This document shows, piece by piece, positions 1 through 9,377 of a stretch of 64,000 bases of DNA. Location: assembly GCA_030065755.1 (NCBI GenBank), contig JASJDA010000003.1, forward strand, positions 27,541-91,540, written 5' to 3'. The translations under genes were made by a program, and so were the position numbers. The stretch's first letter is position 1. Each line of letters opens with the position of its first letter. The notes beneath the pieces are model-generated. The model was not told where the DNA came from and did not search any database. It worked only from the letters and a program-made list of their open reading frames with translations. The stretch is from Prochloraceae cyanobacterium. Lineage in GTDB: Bacteria > Cyanobacteriota > Cyanobacteriia > Cyanobacteriales > JASJDA01.

Positions 1-294
1 AAACCCCATCCCTTTGTTTTGTATAAAGCAATTTATCCCGATAAAAGCGCAGACCAATTATCTAGCGATCGATTTCAACTCGCAAATGGTCAGCAAATAG
101 CTTATATAGGAGATGCTGGTAGCGATGTCGTCGCTGCTAAAAAAGCAGGATGTATGTCGATCGGAGTTTTGACGGGTTTTGCAGAAGGGAAAGCTAGGGA
201 AAACAAAAAAAAGATGTTAGCAGATCTCGGTTGTGATGTTATTTTAGACAGCGTAGTTGAGTTACCGCAATTACTGGGAGTAAAAATCAATTGA
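1..294 (+). CDS. HAD-family hydrolase, C-terminal part (5' end outside the window)
   Basis: Frame open from base 1; YIGDAGSDVVAAKKAGCMSIGVLTGF is the HAD motif III/IV region; TTGA overlap with the next gene. Confidence 0.75.
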   Translation, partial: KPHPFVLYKAIYPDKSADQLSSDRFQLANGQQIAYIGDAGSDVVAAKKAGCMSIGVLTGFAEGKARENKKKMLADLGCDVILDSVVELPQLLGVKIN

Positions 295-1364
295 AAGAGA
301 AAATAGATAGTTTAATTAACGAAAATATCAAAGCTTTAAACCCCAAGCAAGCATTACCTAAAGCAGAAAATGCTATTTACTTGAATAAAGGGGAATTACC
401 CTATCCTCCCTCTCCTGAAGTAGTAAAGGCGATCGTCGATGCTGCTACCACTGTCAACAGATATCCAGATGTATTAGGAGGTAATTTAAGAAAAGCATTA
501 GCTGAATATACTGGCAAAAAAGTCGAACAAATTATTATCGGTAATGGTTCGGACGATTTGATTGAATTAATCATTAAAGTGTTTGTCAAACCAGGAGAAG
601 AAGTATTACTTCCAATTCCCACTTTTTTCGTGTACGGTTTGGCAACTCAAATTATTGGAGGGGTACCAGTTTTTGTCAACAGAAACGAAAATTTCGATCT
701 AGATATTGAAGCAATTATAGAGAAAGTTACACCTAAAACTAAGATTTTATTTATTGCCAATCCTAACAATCCTACTGCTAAAATTACTGCTAAAGATACT
801 ATTGTAGAAATACTCGATCGAGTCAATTGTTTGGTAGTTGTCGATGAATGTTACTATGAATTTTCTCGAAAAACTGTAGCAGATTTACTAGAAAAATATC
901 CAAATTTGATTATTTTAAGAAGCTTGTCTAAGAATTTTGGATTAGCAGGACTTAGAGTCGGCTATGGAATAGCAAGTGAAACTATTATTGACTATTGTTA
1001 TCGAGCAGCTCAACTATTTCCAGTTAATAAATTAGCATTAATTGCTGGAGAAATAGCTTTACAAAATCTAGAATATGTTCGAGAAAAAATTGCAGAAATC
1101 GATCGGGAAAAAAGCAATTTAACTAAAGAACTAGAAAAACTCGGCTTTATTGTCTGTCCGTCTGCTGCTAACTTTCTATTTGTCAGAACCAAACCTTTAG
1201 GAATAACTTCTAAAGATTTAGTAGAAGTATTGGCAAATAAAAATATCTTTGTAGCTGATTTTGGCTTAAAACAAGGATTAGATGCCTATTATTTTAGAAC
1301 AAGCGTAGGCACCCCACAAGAAAATCAAGCCTTACTGAAAGCTTTGAACCGGAGTTTAGACTAG
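291..1364 (+). CDS. hisC: Histidinol-phosphate aminotransferase (PLP aminotransferase class I/II)
   Basis: NPNNPTAK, SLSKNFGLAGLRVGY PLP-lysine motif, full length 357 aa; TTG start. Confidence 0.85.
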   Translation: MKEKIDSLINENIKALNPKQALPKAENAIYLNKGELPYPPSPEVVKAIVDAATTVNRYPDVLGGNLRKALAEYTGKKVEQIIIGNGSDDLIELIIKVFVKPGEEVLLPIPTFFVYGLATQIIGGVPVFVNRNENFDLDIEAIIEKVTPKTKILFIANPNNPTAKITAKDTIVEILDRVNCLVVVDECYYEFSRKTVADLLEKYPNLIILRSLSKNFGLAGLRVGYGIASETIIDYCYRAAQLFPVNKLALIAGEIALQNLEYVREKIAEIDREKSNLTKELEKLGFIVCPSAANFLFVRTKPLGITSKDLVEVLANKNIFVADFGLKQGLDAYYFRTSVGTPQENQALLKALNRSLD

Positions 1365-1388
1365 TACTCGGTGCAAAACTCAAACCTT
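1354..1388 (+). repeat. Direct repeat copy 1, overlapping the hisC 3' end
   Basis: gtttagactagtactcggtgcaaaactcaaacctt; partner at 2510-2547. Confidence 0.7.
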
Positions 1389-1420
1389 TCCCACATAAGC
1401 TTTAGGTTGCACTAGTCCAA

Positions 1421-2422
1421 TCATAGCAGCATCATGGAAATAAAATTTTCTTGAAAAAATTTATTGTTATCCTCAAACCATTTCCTAGCAGCAGTAGACT
1501 TTTTATTTTTTTCTTGTTGAGTATCTTCAATAACTTGAAAAACCTTTTTCTTTAGATCTAAAGGATCGAAATAAAACGTATCATGCAAATTTCGCTCTTT
1601 TCGCTGAATTTTAGAACACTCTACTAAATATCCTCTATCCGATTGAACTAGCTCATTCATAGGTTTACCGTTAGTTGTTACGATCGATGCACCGCAACTT
1701 AAACCTTCTACAATAAAGTGACCAAAACCTTCAGCTTCGGATAAACAAAGATGTACTCCACATCTATTCTGTAAATCTAGAACCACTTCATCGGTTACGT
1801 ATTCATCTAGTATCTCAATATTGTGACAATTTTTATAATCGCTCTTATTGACTTGACGTGCTATTACAGTAAGTTTTGGAAATTCAAAATTATTTTTCCA
1901 TAAATCTAATATCTGATTAGTTCCTCTTCGATAAGAACTCTTTCCAGCAAGATGAAGAAAATGATTATAATTTTTTCTTATTTTAGTATTTAAATTATCT
2001 TTTGATGAAAAACTTATAAACTTAGAATTACAGCCAAGATTACTAAATATTTTCTGAGCGTATTTGGTCTTGCATAAAACACAATCAATAAACTCAAGTA
2101 AATGAACATTGTTAGTTGAAAACATCTCATGATTTGGAATTAAAATATTTTTTTCTGCATACCCTAAAAATTCGGGTCTAATTTTTTCTAGAAATATATT
2201 GATTCCAAATTTACTGCCTCTAGTTTTTAGATATGTTTTGATTTTAGATGTTAGGCTTTGAGGTATACCTAATTTCTTAAAAATACGGCGTTCCGTTATT
2301 TTATAATGATTGACTTTATAAGCAGATGATTGTAACAATTGCTGTATAATTTCAGCATCTTGTTCTAAACCAGTGGTTCTATTCAGAGCAGCTTTGTAAA
2401 TCAGATTAACTGTTTTTTTCAT
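1421..2422 (-). CDS. Glycosyltransferase family 1-like protein
   Basis: HLCLSEAEGFGHFIVEGLSCGASIVTTNGKPMNELV is typical of GT4 C-terminal domains; the ORF extends to 2557 but MKKTVNLIYKAALN at 2422 is the more plausible start. Confidence 0.75.
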   Translation of the reverse strand: MKKTVNLIYKAALNRTTGLEQDAEIIQQLLQSSAYKVNHYKITERRIFKKLGIPQSLTSKIKTYLKTRGSKFGINIFLEKIRPEFLGYAEKNILIPNHEMFSTNNVHLLEFIDCVLCKTKYAQKIFSNLGCNSKFISFSSKDNLNTKIRKNYNHFLHLAGKSSYRRGTNQILDLWKNNFEFPKLTVIARQVNKSDYKNCHNIEILDEYVTDEVVLDLQNRCGVHLCLSEAEGFGHFIVEGLSCGASIVTTNGKPMNELVQSDRGYLVECSKIQRKERNLHDTFYFDPLDLKKKVFQVIEDTQQEKNKKSTAARKWFEDNNKFFQENFISMMLL

Positions 2423-2509
2423 ATTAGGTTGAACAATTTGTTTATTTTCTTTATTATATAGATTAAACGATCGAGCAAAAACAGCAAAAAAAAGTTGGAT
2501 AATACTTTG

Positions 2510-2547
2510 GTTTAGATTAGTACTCGGTGCGAAATCCAAAACCTTTA
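2510..2547 (+). repeat. Direct repeat copy 2 of the hisC 3' end
   Basis: gtttagattagtactcggtgcgaaatccaaaacctt, imperfect copy of 1354-1388 including the Leu-Asp-stop codons. Confidence 0.7.
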
Positions 2548-2549
2548 CA

Positions 2550-2615
2550 GTCAGCACCCCGCACTAAAGTGACGGGGTTTCATGCCTCAAAACTTTAATT
2601 AGGTGAGACACCTTA
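2550..2615 (+). ncRNA. Solitary omega-RNA-like hairpin (5' part of an IscB-type RNA, no adjacent iscB)
   Basis: gtcagcaccccgcactaaagtgacgggg is a 28-nt exact match to 62294-62321 upstream of IscB; weaker similarity continues downstream. Confidence 0.55.
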
Positions 2616-2654
2616 CTGCAAATGATTTGAAGAGGTTATGGGGTGTTGTGACCT

Positions 2655-3710
2655 CTAACGATCCCAATTTTCGAGATAGTTCATAGCTAATTCAGCAGGT
2701 GTATCATTTTTGAGTGTAATCTTTTTATTAAAAGTCGCATAAAGATTATTTAATATCGATACATCTTCAAAAATGAACCGATCGCGGAATTTGTTTGCCT
2801 TTTCGGGAATGTTGAGAAGTTTTTGCCACCAGGCAAATTCAAAATCCAAATAACTATTTAGAGAAACATTAGTTTTTTCTGGCGATTCTGGATACATAGA
2901 AACAACTCCTACAACAAGTTGTCCTTTGAAATCTAAAGTAGCAACTGTCAAACTTGGTAAAAATGAATTTAAACATTGAACCATTACGTCTTCAAGTAAT
3001 AGATTATTTTGATTTCTTTTGGCATCTCGATCGTTCCTTTTATACTGAGTAAGTTGCCAAGAAATTTTATTCTCATTCTGAACTAGATTATCAATTTTGA
3101 TTTCTTTTGTAAGAAAGGTATCTCGATGAGTCCCAGCAAAATGTTCCCCATCGTGTAGATTCCATATAGGTTGGAGAATATTACAGTTAACTGATTCAGA
3201 ATGAAAATAAATATGGTTGAGTTTGTTCAGATGCAATTGGGAATGAGATTGAGTTAAAAAAGGAACATTACTATAATCTGGAATAGGTAGTAATGGTTCA
3301 ATTGGTTCGGAAACTAATTTTCCTTCACTTTCTTTCCAATGAAGGCCATAAGTCCAAACTAAACCGTCAATAACTTGTAAAGGTAAAACTTGTTGTATTG
3401 CTTGACTGGAAAGATTTCCTTCTACAATTACTTTCCCATCGCCTAAAAATTGGACTTTATTACCGTGATAAGGACAAGCCAAACAACTTTTTCCTTTAAA
3501 CTCTAAAATGTAACCGCCTTCAGCTAGATTGGCTCCAGCATGAGGACAGATATTATCTAAAGCATTTAAATTACCTTCTTCATCTTTCCAAATTACATAA
3601 TCGTGACCCAGAAGAGTAATTAATTTGGGTTTATTAATTTCAAAACTGTCATATCTACCCAAACACCAAGGCGCGCCTTCATACATTTGTGTTTTAGTTT
3701 CAACTTTCAT
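2655..3710 (-). CDS. Rieske [2Fe-2S] oxygenase-like protein
   Basis: CPHAGANL...CLACPYHG Rieske ligand motifs near the N-terminus. Confidence 0.8.
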   Translation of the reverse strand: MKVETKTQMYEGAPWCLGRYDSFEINKPKLITLLGHDYVIWKDEEGNLNALDNICPHAGANLAEGGYILEFKGKSCLACPYHGNKVQFLGDGKVIVEGNLSSQAIQQVLPLQVIDGLVWTYGLHWKESEGKLVSEPIEPLLPIPDYSNVPFLTQSHSQLHLNKLNHIYFHSESVNCNILQPIWNLHDGEHFAGTHRDTFLTKEIKIDNLVQNENKISWQLTQYKRNDRDAKRNQNNLLLEDVMVQCLNSFLPSLTVATLDFKGQLVVGVVSMYPESPEKTNVSLNSYLDFEFAWWQKLLNIPEKANKFRDRFIFEDVSILNNLYATFNKKITLKNDTPAELAMNYLENWDR

Positions 3711-3806
3711 TGTGGCTGTTACTCTCTTTGTATTTTTCTAATGACCAGTATGAAAAGTTTGCCGAGTAACTAGCTTGTACATTTTTGCTATTTTTGGATA
3801 TTCTTG

Positions 3807-4739
3807 CTATTTATTAAACTGTTTTGAAAAAGTTTTAGGCGTAATACCCACTAGACGCTTGAAATAACGATGAAGATGACTTCGATCTACAAAACCCACT
3901 TCCATTGCTATATCATCTATGGATAATTTTCCCTGTTTTAATAAATCCTTAGCTCGATCGATACGACAGCGAATCACATATTGATGGGGGGTAATACCTG
4001 TAGTTTCCTTAAAAAGCCGAGAAAAATAATGGGGGCTCATTTGCACGACATTAGCTAATTCCTTTAAGCTTAAGTCGCGATCGAGATGAACGTAAATATA
4101 ATCTATTACATGTCGTAATTTATATTGAGGCAGTTTTCCTGCTACACATTCAGAGGAATTGCCAGGAACAGAATAATGTTCTATTAAATGGACGATGAGT
4201 GTATTAACTAAAGTCTCTGCATAAAGACGACTGGTAGAACCACCTTTCGATAAAGCAGATTTAAGTGCGACTCCGATTTGGTAAACGAGTGGATCGGGAG
4301 TCGCAAACTGCGGTAAAAGTTCAATGCGATCGGGATCGACTACTTCGTGAATAGTTTGAGCAAAAGATGTAGGTTCGATCGCGATCGTGACTGCGCTACC
4401 TTCGCGATCCCATACTGCTTGATGAGTTGTGTTAGCAGGGACAATAATAATATCTCCTCGAACATTTTGTTCTTGCACCAAACGTCCGTCGATTTTTCTT
4501 TCTGTTTGCGCGAGTGATGAAGGTATATCGGTCAAAATTGCTATGCAATGTTGTTTTGCCGAAGTCTTAGGCATTTCAAATGGAGGCTGTCGATCGTAAG
4601 CAATACCGAGATCTTCCCAGCCAACAGATATGCTAGAAACAAGAGGAGATCGCCTATAAATACGTTTATAACCTTCTTCTTTCTCTTTAGTAAAATCTAT
4701 TTGTTTTAAAGTTTTTAATTCTTCCATTACTGTTTTCAC
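3807..4739 (-). CDS. AraC-family transcriptional regulator
   Basis: C-terminal double HTH: LSLKELANVVQMSPHYFSRLFKETTGITPHQYVIRCRIDRAKDLL...GFVDRSHLHRYFKRLVGITPKTF. Confidence 0.9.
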   Translation of the reverse strand: MKTVMEELKTLKQIDFTKEKEEGYKRIYRRSPLVSSISVGWEDLGIAYDRQPPFEMPKTSAKQHCIAILTDIPSSLAQTERKIDGRLVQEQNVRGDIIIVPANTTHQAVWDREGSAVTIAIEPTSFAQTIHEVVDPDRIELLPQFATPDPLVYQIGVALKSALSKGGSTSRLYAETLVNTLIVHLIEHYSVPGNSSECVAGKLPQYKLRHVIDYIYVHLDRDLSLKELANVVQMSPHYFSRLFKETTGITPHQYVIRCRIDRAKDLLKQGKLSIDDIAMEVGFVDRSHLHRYFKRLVGITPKTFSKQFNK

Positions 4740-4746
4740 AAATAAT

Positions 4747-4860
4747 AAAGGATGACAAATGAAGGATGAATTTTTTGGGTTTAAGCTCCTTGCTAATGTT
4801 TTAGATATTAACGAGGTCTAAATCCTTATCCGTCATCCTTTTACTTTCATCCTTACCTTT
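4747..4860. repeat. Dispersed element with inverted aaggatga-type arrays (copy 1)
   Basis: aaaggatgacaaatgaaggatgaatt ... cttatccgtcatccttttactttcatccttacc; related copy at 21638-21764. Confidence 0.65.
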
Positions 4861-4888
4861 TTTTAAAGCTAGCTAACTTTCTCCAGTT

Positions 4889-5959
4889 CTATTGTGGTTT
4901 GGCGATATCTCCCACTTGGAATGTAGAATTTGAAGATACGATCGTGCCTTCGCTAGATTTGCTGTCTACGTCGGTCAACTTAATCTCGCCAATTTTTTCA
5001 GTTACTTCCCTAATTACTTCACCTGTCTCGGGATCTTTTACTTGGCGAACAACTCTCTCAATTGATACTTTCATTCCGACTCGGAAACCATCTGAGGAGC
5101 CTTTATTGATAATAACTTGAGTGCCAGCAATGTCTGCAACTAATGCTTTGACGTTACTCGATATTGTGCGAGGACTATTTCTTAAACCTCTAGGGGAAGC
5201 AGCAGTATTTTGATAGCGAGAGTTTAGCTGAGTCACGACCTGGTCGATCGCTTTTTCGGTTGCTGTAGCAAGTAATTTATCCGCATCGATACTGTCAGAA
5301 CTTCCACTAAATCCGTAAACGCTTATGCTACCTCGATCCGAGTCTTTAGCTTCTCCTTTTCCTTCAGCCACCATCAGAATCTCTCCAGTGGTTGTATCAA
5401 CTACCCTGACGTTTAATCTAACGTTAGCTTGCGTGCTGTTAGACGAACCTCCATATCCCCAAACGCTAAATCCTTCTCGTTTGGTATCGGCATCAAATTC
5501 AGTAACAGAGCCGATTATTATCATTTTTACACCCAACAGCTTGCCAATCTGAGCTGCTGTACTCGCATCGACTCTTCCAGAAGCGCCTAAATTTTGCTCA
5601 GTGAGAACGGCTTCAATTTTACTGCGTTCAATTACTCTATACAGACCGCTTTGCACTAACTTGTTGGTGAGGATATCGCTGACTCCCCTCGATCCTCGCC
5701 TAATTGAGCCAGGACTGCTAATACTGCTAAAGTCAAAGTCTAATACAGCAATTCTCGGTCTTCCTTGTTTGCTTTGAATTTTGCTATTGTCTGGCGAATT
5801 CTTGTGCAAAGCACCAGCTAAATTAAGATCGGAATCTAGCTCTTTGGCTTTGACTGGTTCGTTATAGGCGATCGGTAAGGTAAATAGTACAGCTGTAGCG
5901 CTAAAACAAATTCTATATAGCAGTGACGAGTTTTTATTTCGATCGCTTCTATAGTTCAT
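4889..5959 (-). CDS. CsgG/HfaB-type lipoprotein-like secretion/assembly protein
   Basis: RPRIAVLDFDFSS...SDILTNKLVQSGLYRVIERSKIEAVLTEQNL...AAQIGKLLGVKMIIIGSVTEF. Confidence 0.75.
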   Translation of the reverse strand: MNYRSDRNKNSSLLYRICFSATAVLFTLPIAYNEPVKAKELDSDLNLAGALHKNSPDNSKIQSKQGRPRIAVLDFDFSSISSPGSIRRGSRGVSDILTNKLVQSGLYRVIERSKIEAVLTEQNLGASGRVDASTAAQIGKLLGVKMIIIGSVTEFDADTKREGFSVWGYGGSSNSTQANVRLNVRVVDTTTGEILMVAEGKGEAKDSDRGSISVYGFSGSSDSIDADKLLATATEKAIDQVVTQLNSRYQNTAASPRGLRNSPRTISSNVKALVADIAGTQVIINKGSSDGFRVGMKVSIERVVRQVKDPETGEVIREVTEKIGEIKLTDVDSKSSEGTIVSSNSTFQVGDIAKPQ

Positions 5960-6086
5960 TATTTCTAGTATCTCCTCTGCGAATCTTCGATTTATAATTA
6001 CAAAAGTACTACTAAGATTTTACTTTTTTTTAACATATCTAATAATTTTACTAATTTTTTTCAGGGAAAAGTCAAGTTTTATTTTA

Positions 6087-7586
6087 TTATTTTGATTTTA
6101 AAGTTAAATAATTATTAGAAACCGAAGAAGAGGTCAGGGGAAAAGTCACGGTGAAAGTGCTTCCAACTCCCTGCTGAGAACGTAGAGAAATACTGCCCCC
6201 CATTCCTTCAACTAGGGTTTTAACAATTGAAAGACCCAAACCAGTACCCCCAGTAGCGCGAGAGCGATCGTCGTCAACGCGATAAAAACGCTCGAAAATA
6301 CGAGCTTGTTGTGCTAAGGGAATGCCAATACCGCGATCGCTAACTTGAATGGCAACTTTTGCTCCTTGCCGAGCTAATTTGACCGTAACTGGCTCTCGAT
6401 CGTCGGAGTATTTAACAGCATTGTCAATTAAATTGAGCAGTACTTGTTTGAGGCGATTTATATCTGCTTTGACAATCATCGTCTTAGAACTAGATTTCAC
6501 GTTGACAGTACGATTGCAATATTCTCTCGCCATCCCTACTATTTCTTCGATGAAATCGTTGAGTACGATAGCCTCTATCTGAAAGTGCATCCTACCACTA
6601 TCTACTCTTGCTAAATCTAATAAATCTTGCATTAATTGGATAGTGCGATTGGCTTCTGAAGATGCTATTTCCAGTGCTTCCCGTTGAGGTTGTGTCAAGT
6701 TATGACCTCGGCGCAAAGTACTTTGTAAATAGCCAGAAACAATAGTTAGGGGAGTGCGTAATTCGTGGGAAACATTGCTGAGTAATTGCTGTTGGTGTTC
6801 CCAAGCATCCGAGAGACGAACTAACATTTTCTCGAAGGTTTGTGCCAATTCCTTAACCTCGCTAGGAGGATTTTCTAAGTCTATGTGCGCTTCTTTGAGA
6901 TCTTCAGCGGAAATTTTTTCTGTTAGTTTAGAAATCCTCTGCAAAGGTTGAAGAGATCTCCCCACGTAAATGGCGAGCGCCACTGTTATTCCTGCAATTG
7001 ACAGCAAGCTGGCTATACTCAAATTGCGTATCAGGCGCAAAAACATGGTTTGATCGCCAGTGATATCCTGAGCGATATAAAATTTCCCCAGCCTATTTCC
7101 TTTGACCTCTAGAGGAGTAGCGCAGAGCAACCAGTAGCGTCCTTCAACTTGCTTTATTTCGGGAATTGGGGGGACTTGTGTCAGGCTTAATAGATCCCTA
7201 CCTTTAATCCCCATTTCAATGGGATCCGATTGAGCGAGAACAATACCATCTTGATTTTTTATCCACAGTAAAATGTTAGCGGTAGTCCGGCGATCGATGG
7301 CTTTTTGCATCGCATTTGGAAGCAAAACCATATCGCTGTAGATTTCTACATCGTGGGGGAAGCGATCGGCAATGTATTGAATATTTTGCTTGTGAGTAAC
7401 AACTAGAATATTTTGCATCCTCAAACTCGTCCAGATGGCAACACCTCCTAGTCCGAGTGCTGAAAGGGTAACAACACCAACCGTTAACCTCATTCGTAAA
7501 GAAGACGGATCGATCTGCTTTTTAAATTCACTTATTTTTTTACGCAGATGCGTGAAGAATTTCATAATATTTTTGTTAGATGCCAT
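6087..7586 (-). CDS. Sensor histidine kinase (HAMP, HisKA, HATPase)
   Basis: VSHELRTPLTIVSGYLQ H-box; NLIDNAVKYSDD N-box; GGTGLGLSIVKTLVEGMGG G-box. Confidence 0.93.
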   Translation of the reverse strand: MASNKNIMKFFTHLRKKISEFKKQIDPSSLRMRLTVGVVTLSALGLGGVAIWTSLRMQNILVVTHKQNIQYIADRFPHDVEIYSDMVLLPNAMQKAIDRRTTANILLWIKNQDGIVLAQSDPIEMGIKGRDLLSLTQVPPIPEIKQVEGRYWLLCATPLEVKGNRLGKFYIAQDITGDQTMFLRLIRNLSIASLLSIAGITVALAIYVGRSLQPLQRISKLTEKISAEDLKEAHIDLENPPSEVKELAQTFEKMLVRLSDAWEHQQQLLSNVSHELRTPLTIVSGYLQSTLRRGHNLTQPQREALEIASSEANRTIQLMQDLLDLARVDSGRMHFQIEAIVLNDFIEEIVGMAREYCNRTVNVKSSSKTMIVKADINRLKQVLLNLIDNAVKYSDDREPVTVKLARQGAKVAIQVSDRGIGIPLAQQARIFERFYRVDDDRSRATGGTGLGLSIVKTLVEGMGGSISLRSQQGVGSTFTVTFPLTSSSVSNNYLTLKSK

Positions 7587-8198
7587 TTAAAAATTTTTGG
7601 CGCTATGATTTTGTATATCGAATTCAAATCGTTGTTGGTAATTTGTTTCGCCGTAAAGATTAAAACTAATAGTCGGTTCTTCTGATATTGCTTCTACACT
7701 GTGAATAGCATCGGCAGTAAAGCTAATAATATCTCCTGGCAGGAGAATTTTTTCTCCAACTTTTTCAATGCGATCTCGATTTTCACGATCGCCACTGCGC
7801 TGCCAAAAAGTATTTTTTTCTTCGCCACTAATTAATGCTACTACTCCCCAGGTAGCGTGATTGTGTATGGGAGAGACTTTTTTTGGTTCCCAGACTACAG
7901 TTTGTACGGTTAAAGGAAAATCGATCTCGTCATATAGCATTAAAACCGACCAACCTGTTTCGGGATTGGGTTCTCGATATTCACCTTGCAGCCAGTAGGA
8001 ACTGGTAAGTAAGCGACGCACTAGGGGACGAATTGCTTCGAGACGCTGGCGATCGTCTTCAACTGTCTCGATAATATCTTCTAAGTCAGTGAGGAAGCGA
8101 TAGAGTCGATATGGTTTTTCTGACCATTCCCAGTTATTTGGTATCTCACAAGCAATACAGCTACCGTCATCTTGCACTAACCAATCCGTATTCTCCAT
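7587..8198 (-). CDS. Cupin protein, cysteine dioxygenase-like
   Basis: SPIHNHATWGVVALISGEEKNTFW cupin motif 1; GDIISFTADAIHSVEA cupin motif 2; abuts the kinase ORF. Confidence 0.75.
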   Translation of the reverse strand: MENTDWLVQDDGSCIACEIPNNWEWSEKPYRLYRFLTDLEDIIETVEDDRQRLEAIRPLVRRLLTSSYWLQGEYREPNPETGWSVLMLYDEIDFPLTVQTVVWEPKKVSPIHNHATWGVVALISGEEKNTFWQRSGDRENRDRIEKVGEKILLPGDIISFTADAIHSVEAISEEPTISFNLYGETNYQQRFEFDIQNHSAKNF

Positions 8199-8430
8199 TA
8201 TCGATCGCCCCTAGCTCAATTTTTGTTGCCTCAATCTTAATTTAGTAGAAAAACATCTGTTTGAGATGATTTTTACCCTAGCTGCACCTAAATTTTTCCT
8301 GAGAAAATAAAGTTTTTAGCCGCGATCGCCTTTTTTAGTCTTAAATATTTTTTAGTCGGTTCTCAGTGAAAACTCAGTTTAATCTCGTTAAATTAAATAT
8401 TAGATATCAATTTCTATTTGAGAGATAAAT

Positions 8431-8652
8431 ATGAAAATCAAATCTGTTACTATGCTCGCGATCGCTCCTATTTTATCTTTGGCACTTGTAACTGCGTGTA
8501 CTAACCCCTGTGCTGCTAAAGAAAAACCTGCTGGCGATCGGACAGAAAACCCCTGCGCTGCTAAAGAAAACCCCTGCGCTGCTAAAGAAAATCCTTGCGC
8601 TGCTAAAGAAAACCCTTGCGCTGCTAAAGAAAACCCCTGCGCTGCTAAGTAG
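8431..8652 (+). CDS. Small Cys-rich putative lipoprotein with NPCAAKE tandem repeats
   Basis: Signal peptide with lipobox-like LVTAC; six NPCAAK units, five in a perfect 7-codon register. Confidence 0.65.
   Translation: MKIKSVTMLAIAPILSLALVTACTNPCAAKEKPAGDRTENPCAAKENPCAAKENPCAAKENPCAAKENPCAAK
8550..8649 (+). repeat. 21-bp tandem repeat (about 5 units) encoding NPCAAKE
   Basis: aacccctgcgctgctaaagaa repeated with a few silent changes. Confidence 0.9.
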
Positions 8653-8896
8653 TGGTTTAGGTATTGGTAAAAATCTGATTTCTTCTAGTTTGAACTTTGT
8701 CTGGGTGCGCGATCGAAGTCTTGTCACAACAGACAAAGTTTACTGTTTTAATATCTTAAGTTTACTGTGTTATTTGTGAATTGACTGCGATCGCCTCAAC
8801 TTTGCTTGCATAATCTATTTCTTTATATCTACTCCATATATACTTTGAGAGAAAGTAATAAAATATTAATTACTCAGTAAGACAAAAGTAGAAAAT

Positions 8897-9241
8897 ATGA
8901 ACTTTGAGGAGCTGAAATTAGAACAATGCAACTTTATTCCTAAAACTAAAACTAATGTAATGGAATTACTTGTTGCACAAGAAATAAAAAAGCAAATAGA
9001 GCACTATCCCGCACAAATTAAAGAGTATATCAACGAAGTAGAAGTAGCAGCTTATGCTTTGAATCGTTTACCTCCTCTGTACGCTTCTAGTGAAGAAGGT
9101 GTTTACAGACAAAAACAAATCGCACTAAGAGAGTACAGACATCAAATTAGTAATGTCGTACGTCAATCTTTGGAAACTGTACAAGCACAACCCCTTAGAT
9201 TTTCCACGCCTTTAGAAGAAACACGCGAATCAATTGAATAA
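8897..9241 (+). CDS. Late competence development ComFB-family protein
   Basis: NVMELLVAQEIKKQ...NEVEVAAYALNRLPPLYASSEEGVYRQ. Confidence 0.7.
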   Translation: MNFEELKLEQCNFIPKTKTNVMELLVAQEIKKQIEHYPAQIKEYINEVEVAAYALNRLPPLYASSEEGVYRQKQIALREYRHQISNVVRQSLETVQAQPLRFSTPLEETRESIE

Positions 9242-9377
9242 CCCTGGATTAGATGAAGATTTTTGGATTTTCCTAGTAGTTTTTGCGATTAATTATCAAT
9301 TAACTTAATTTGTTGCAGATAAACAGTAATGAGAATTATGATTGTCAATAGATTTAGTTTACTGACAGTAGGATAAT

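Noticed and set aside
8550-8649. CRISPR-like array
   Set aside because: The repeats are contiguous 21-bp coding units without spacers.
8473-8779. Two overlapping ORFs in other frames of the NPCAAKE repeat
   Set aside because: A 21-bp repeat without stops opens other frames; only the 8431 ORF has signal peptide and lipobox.
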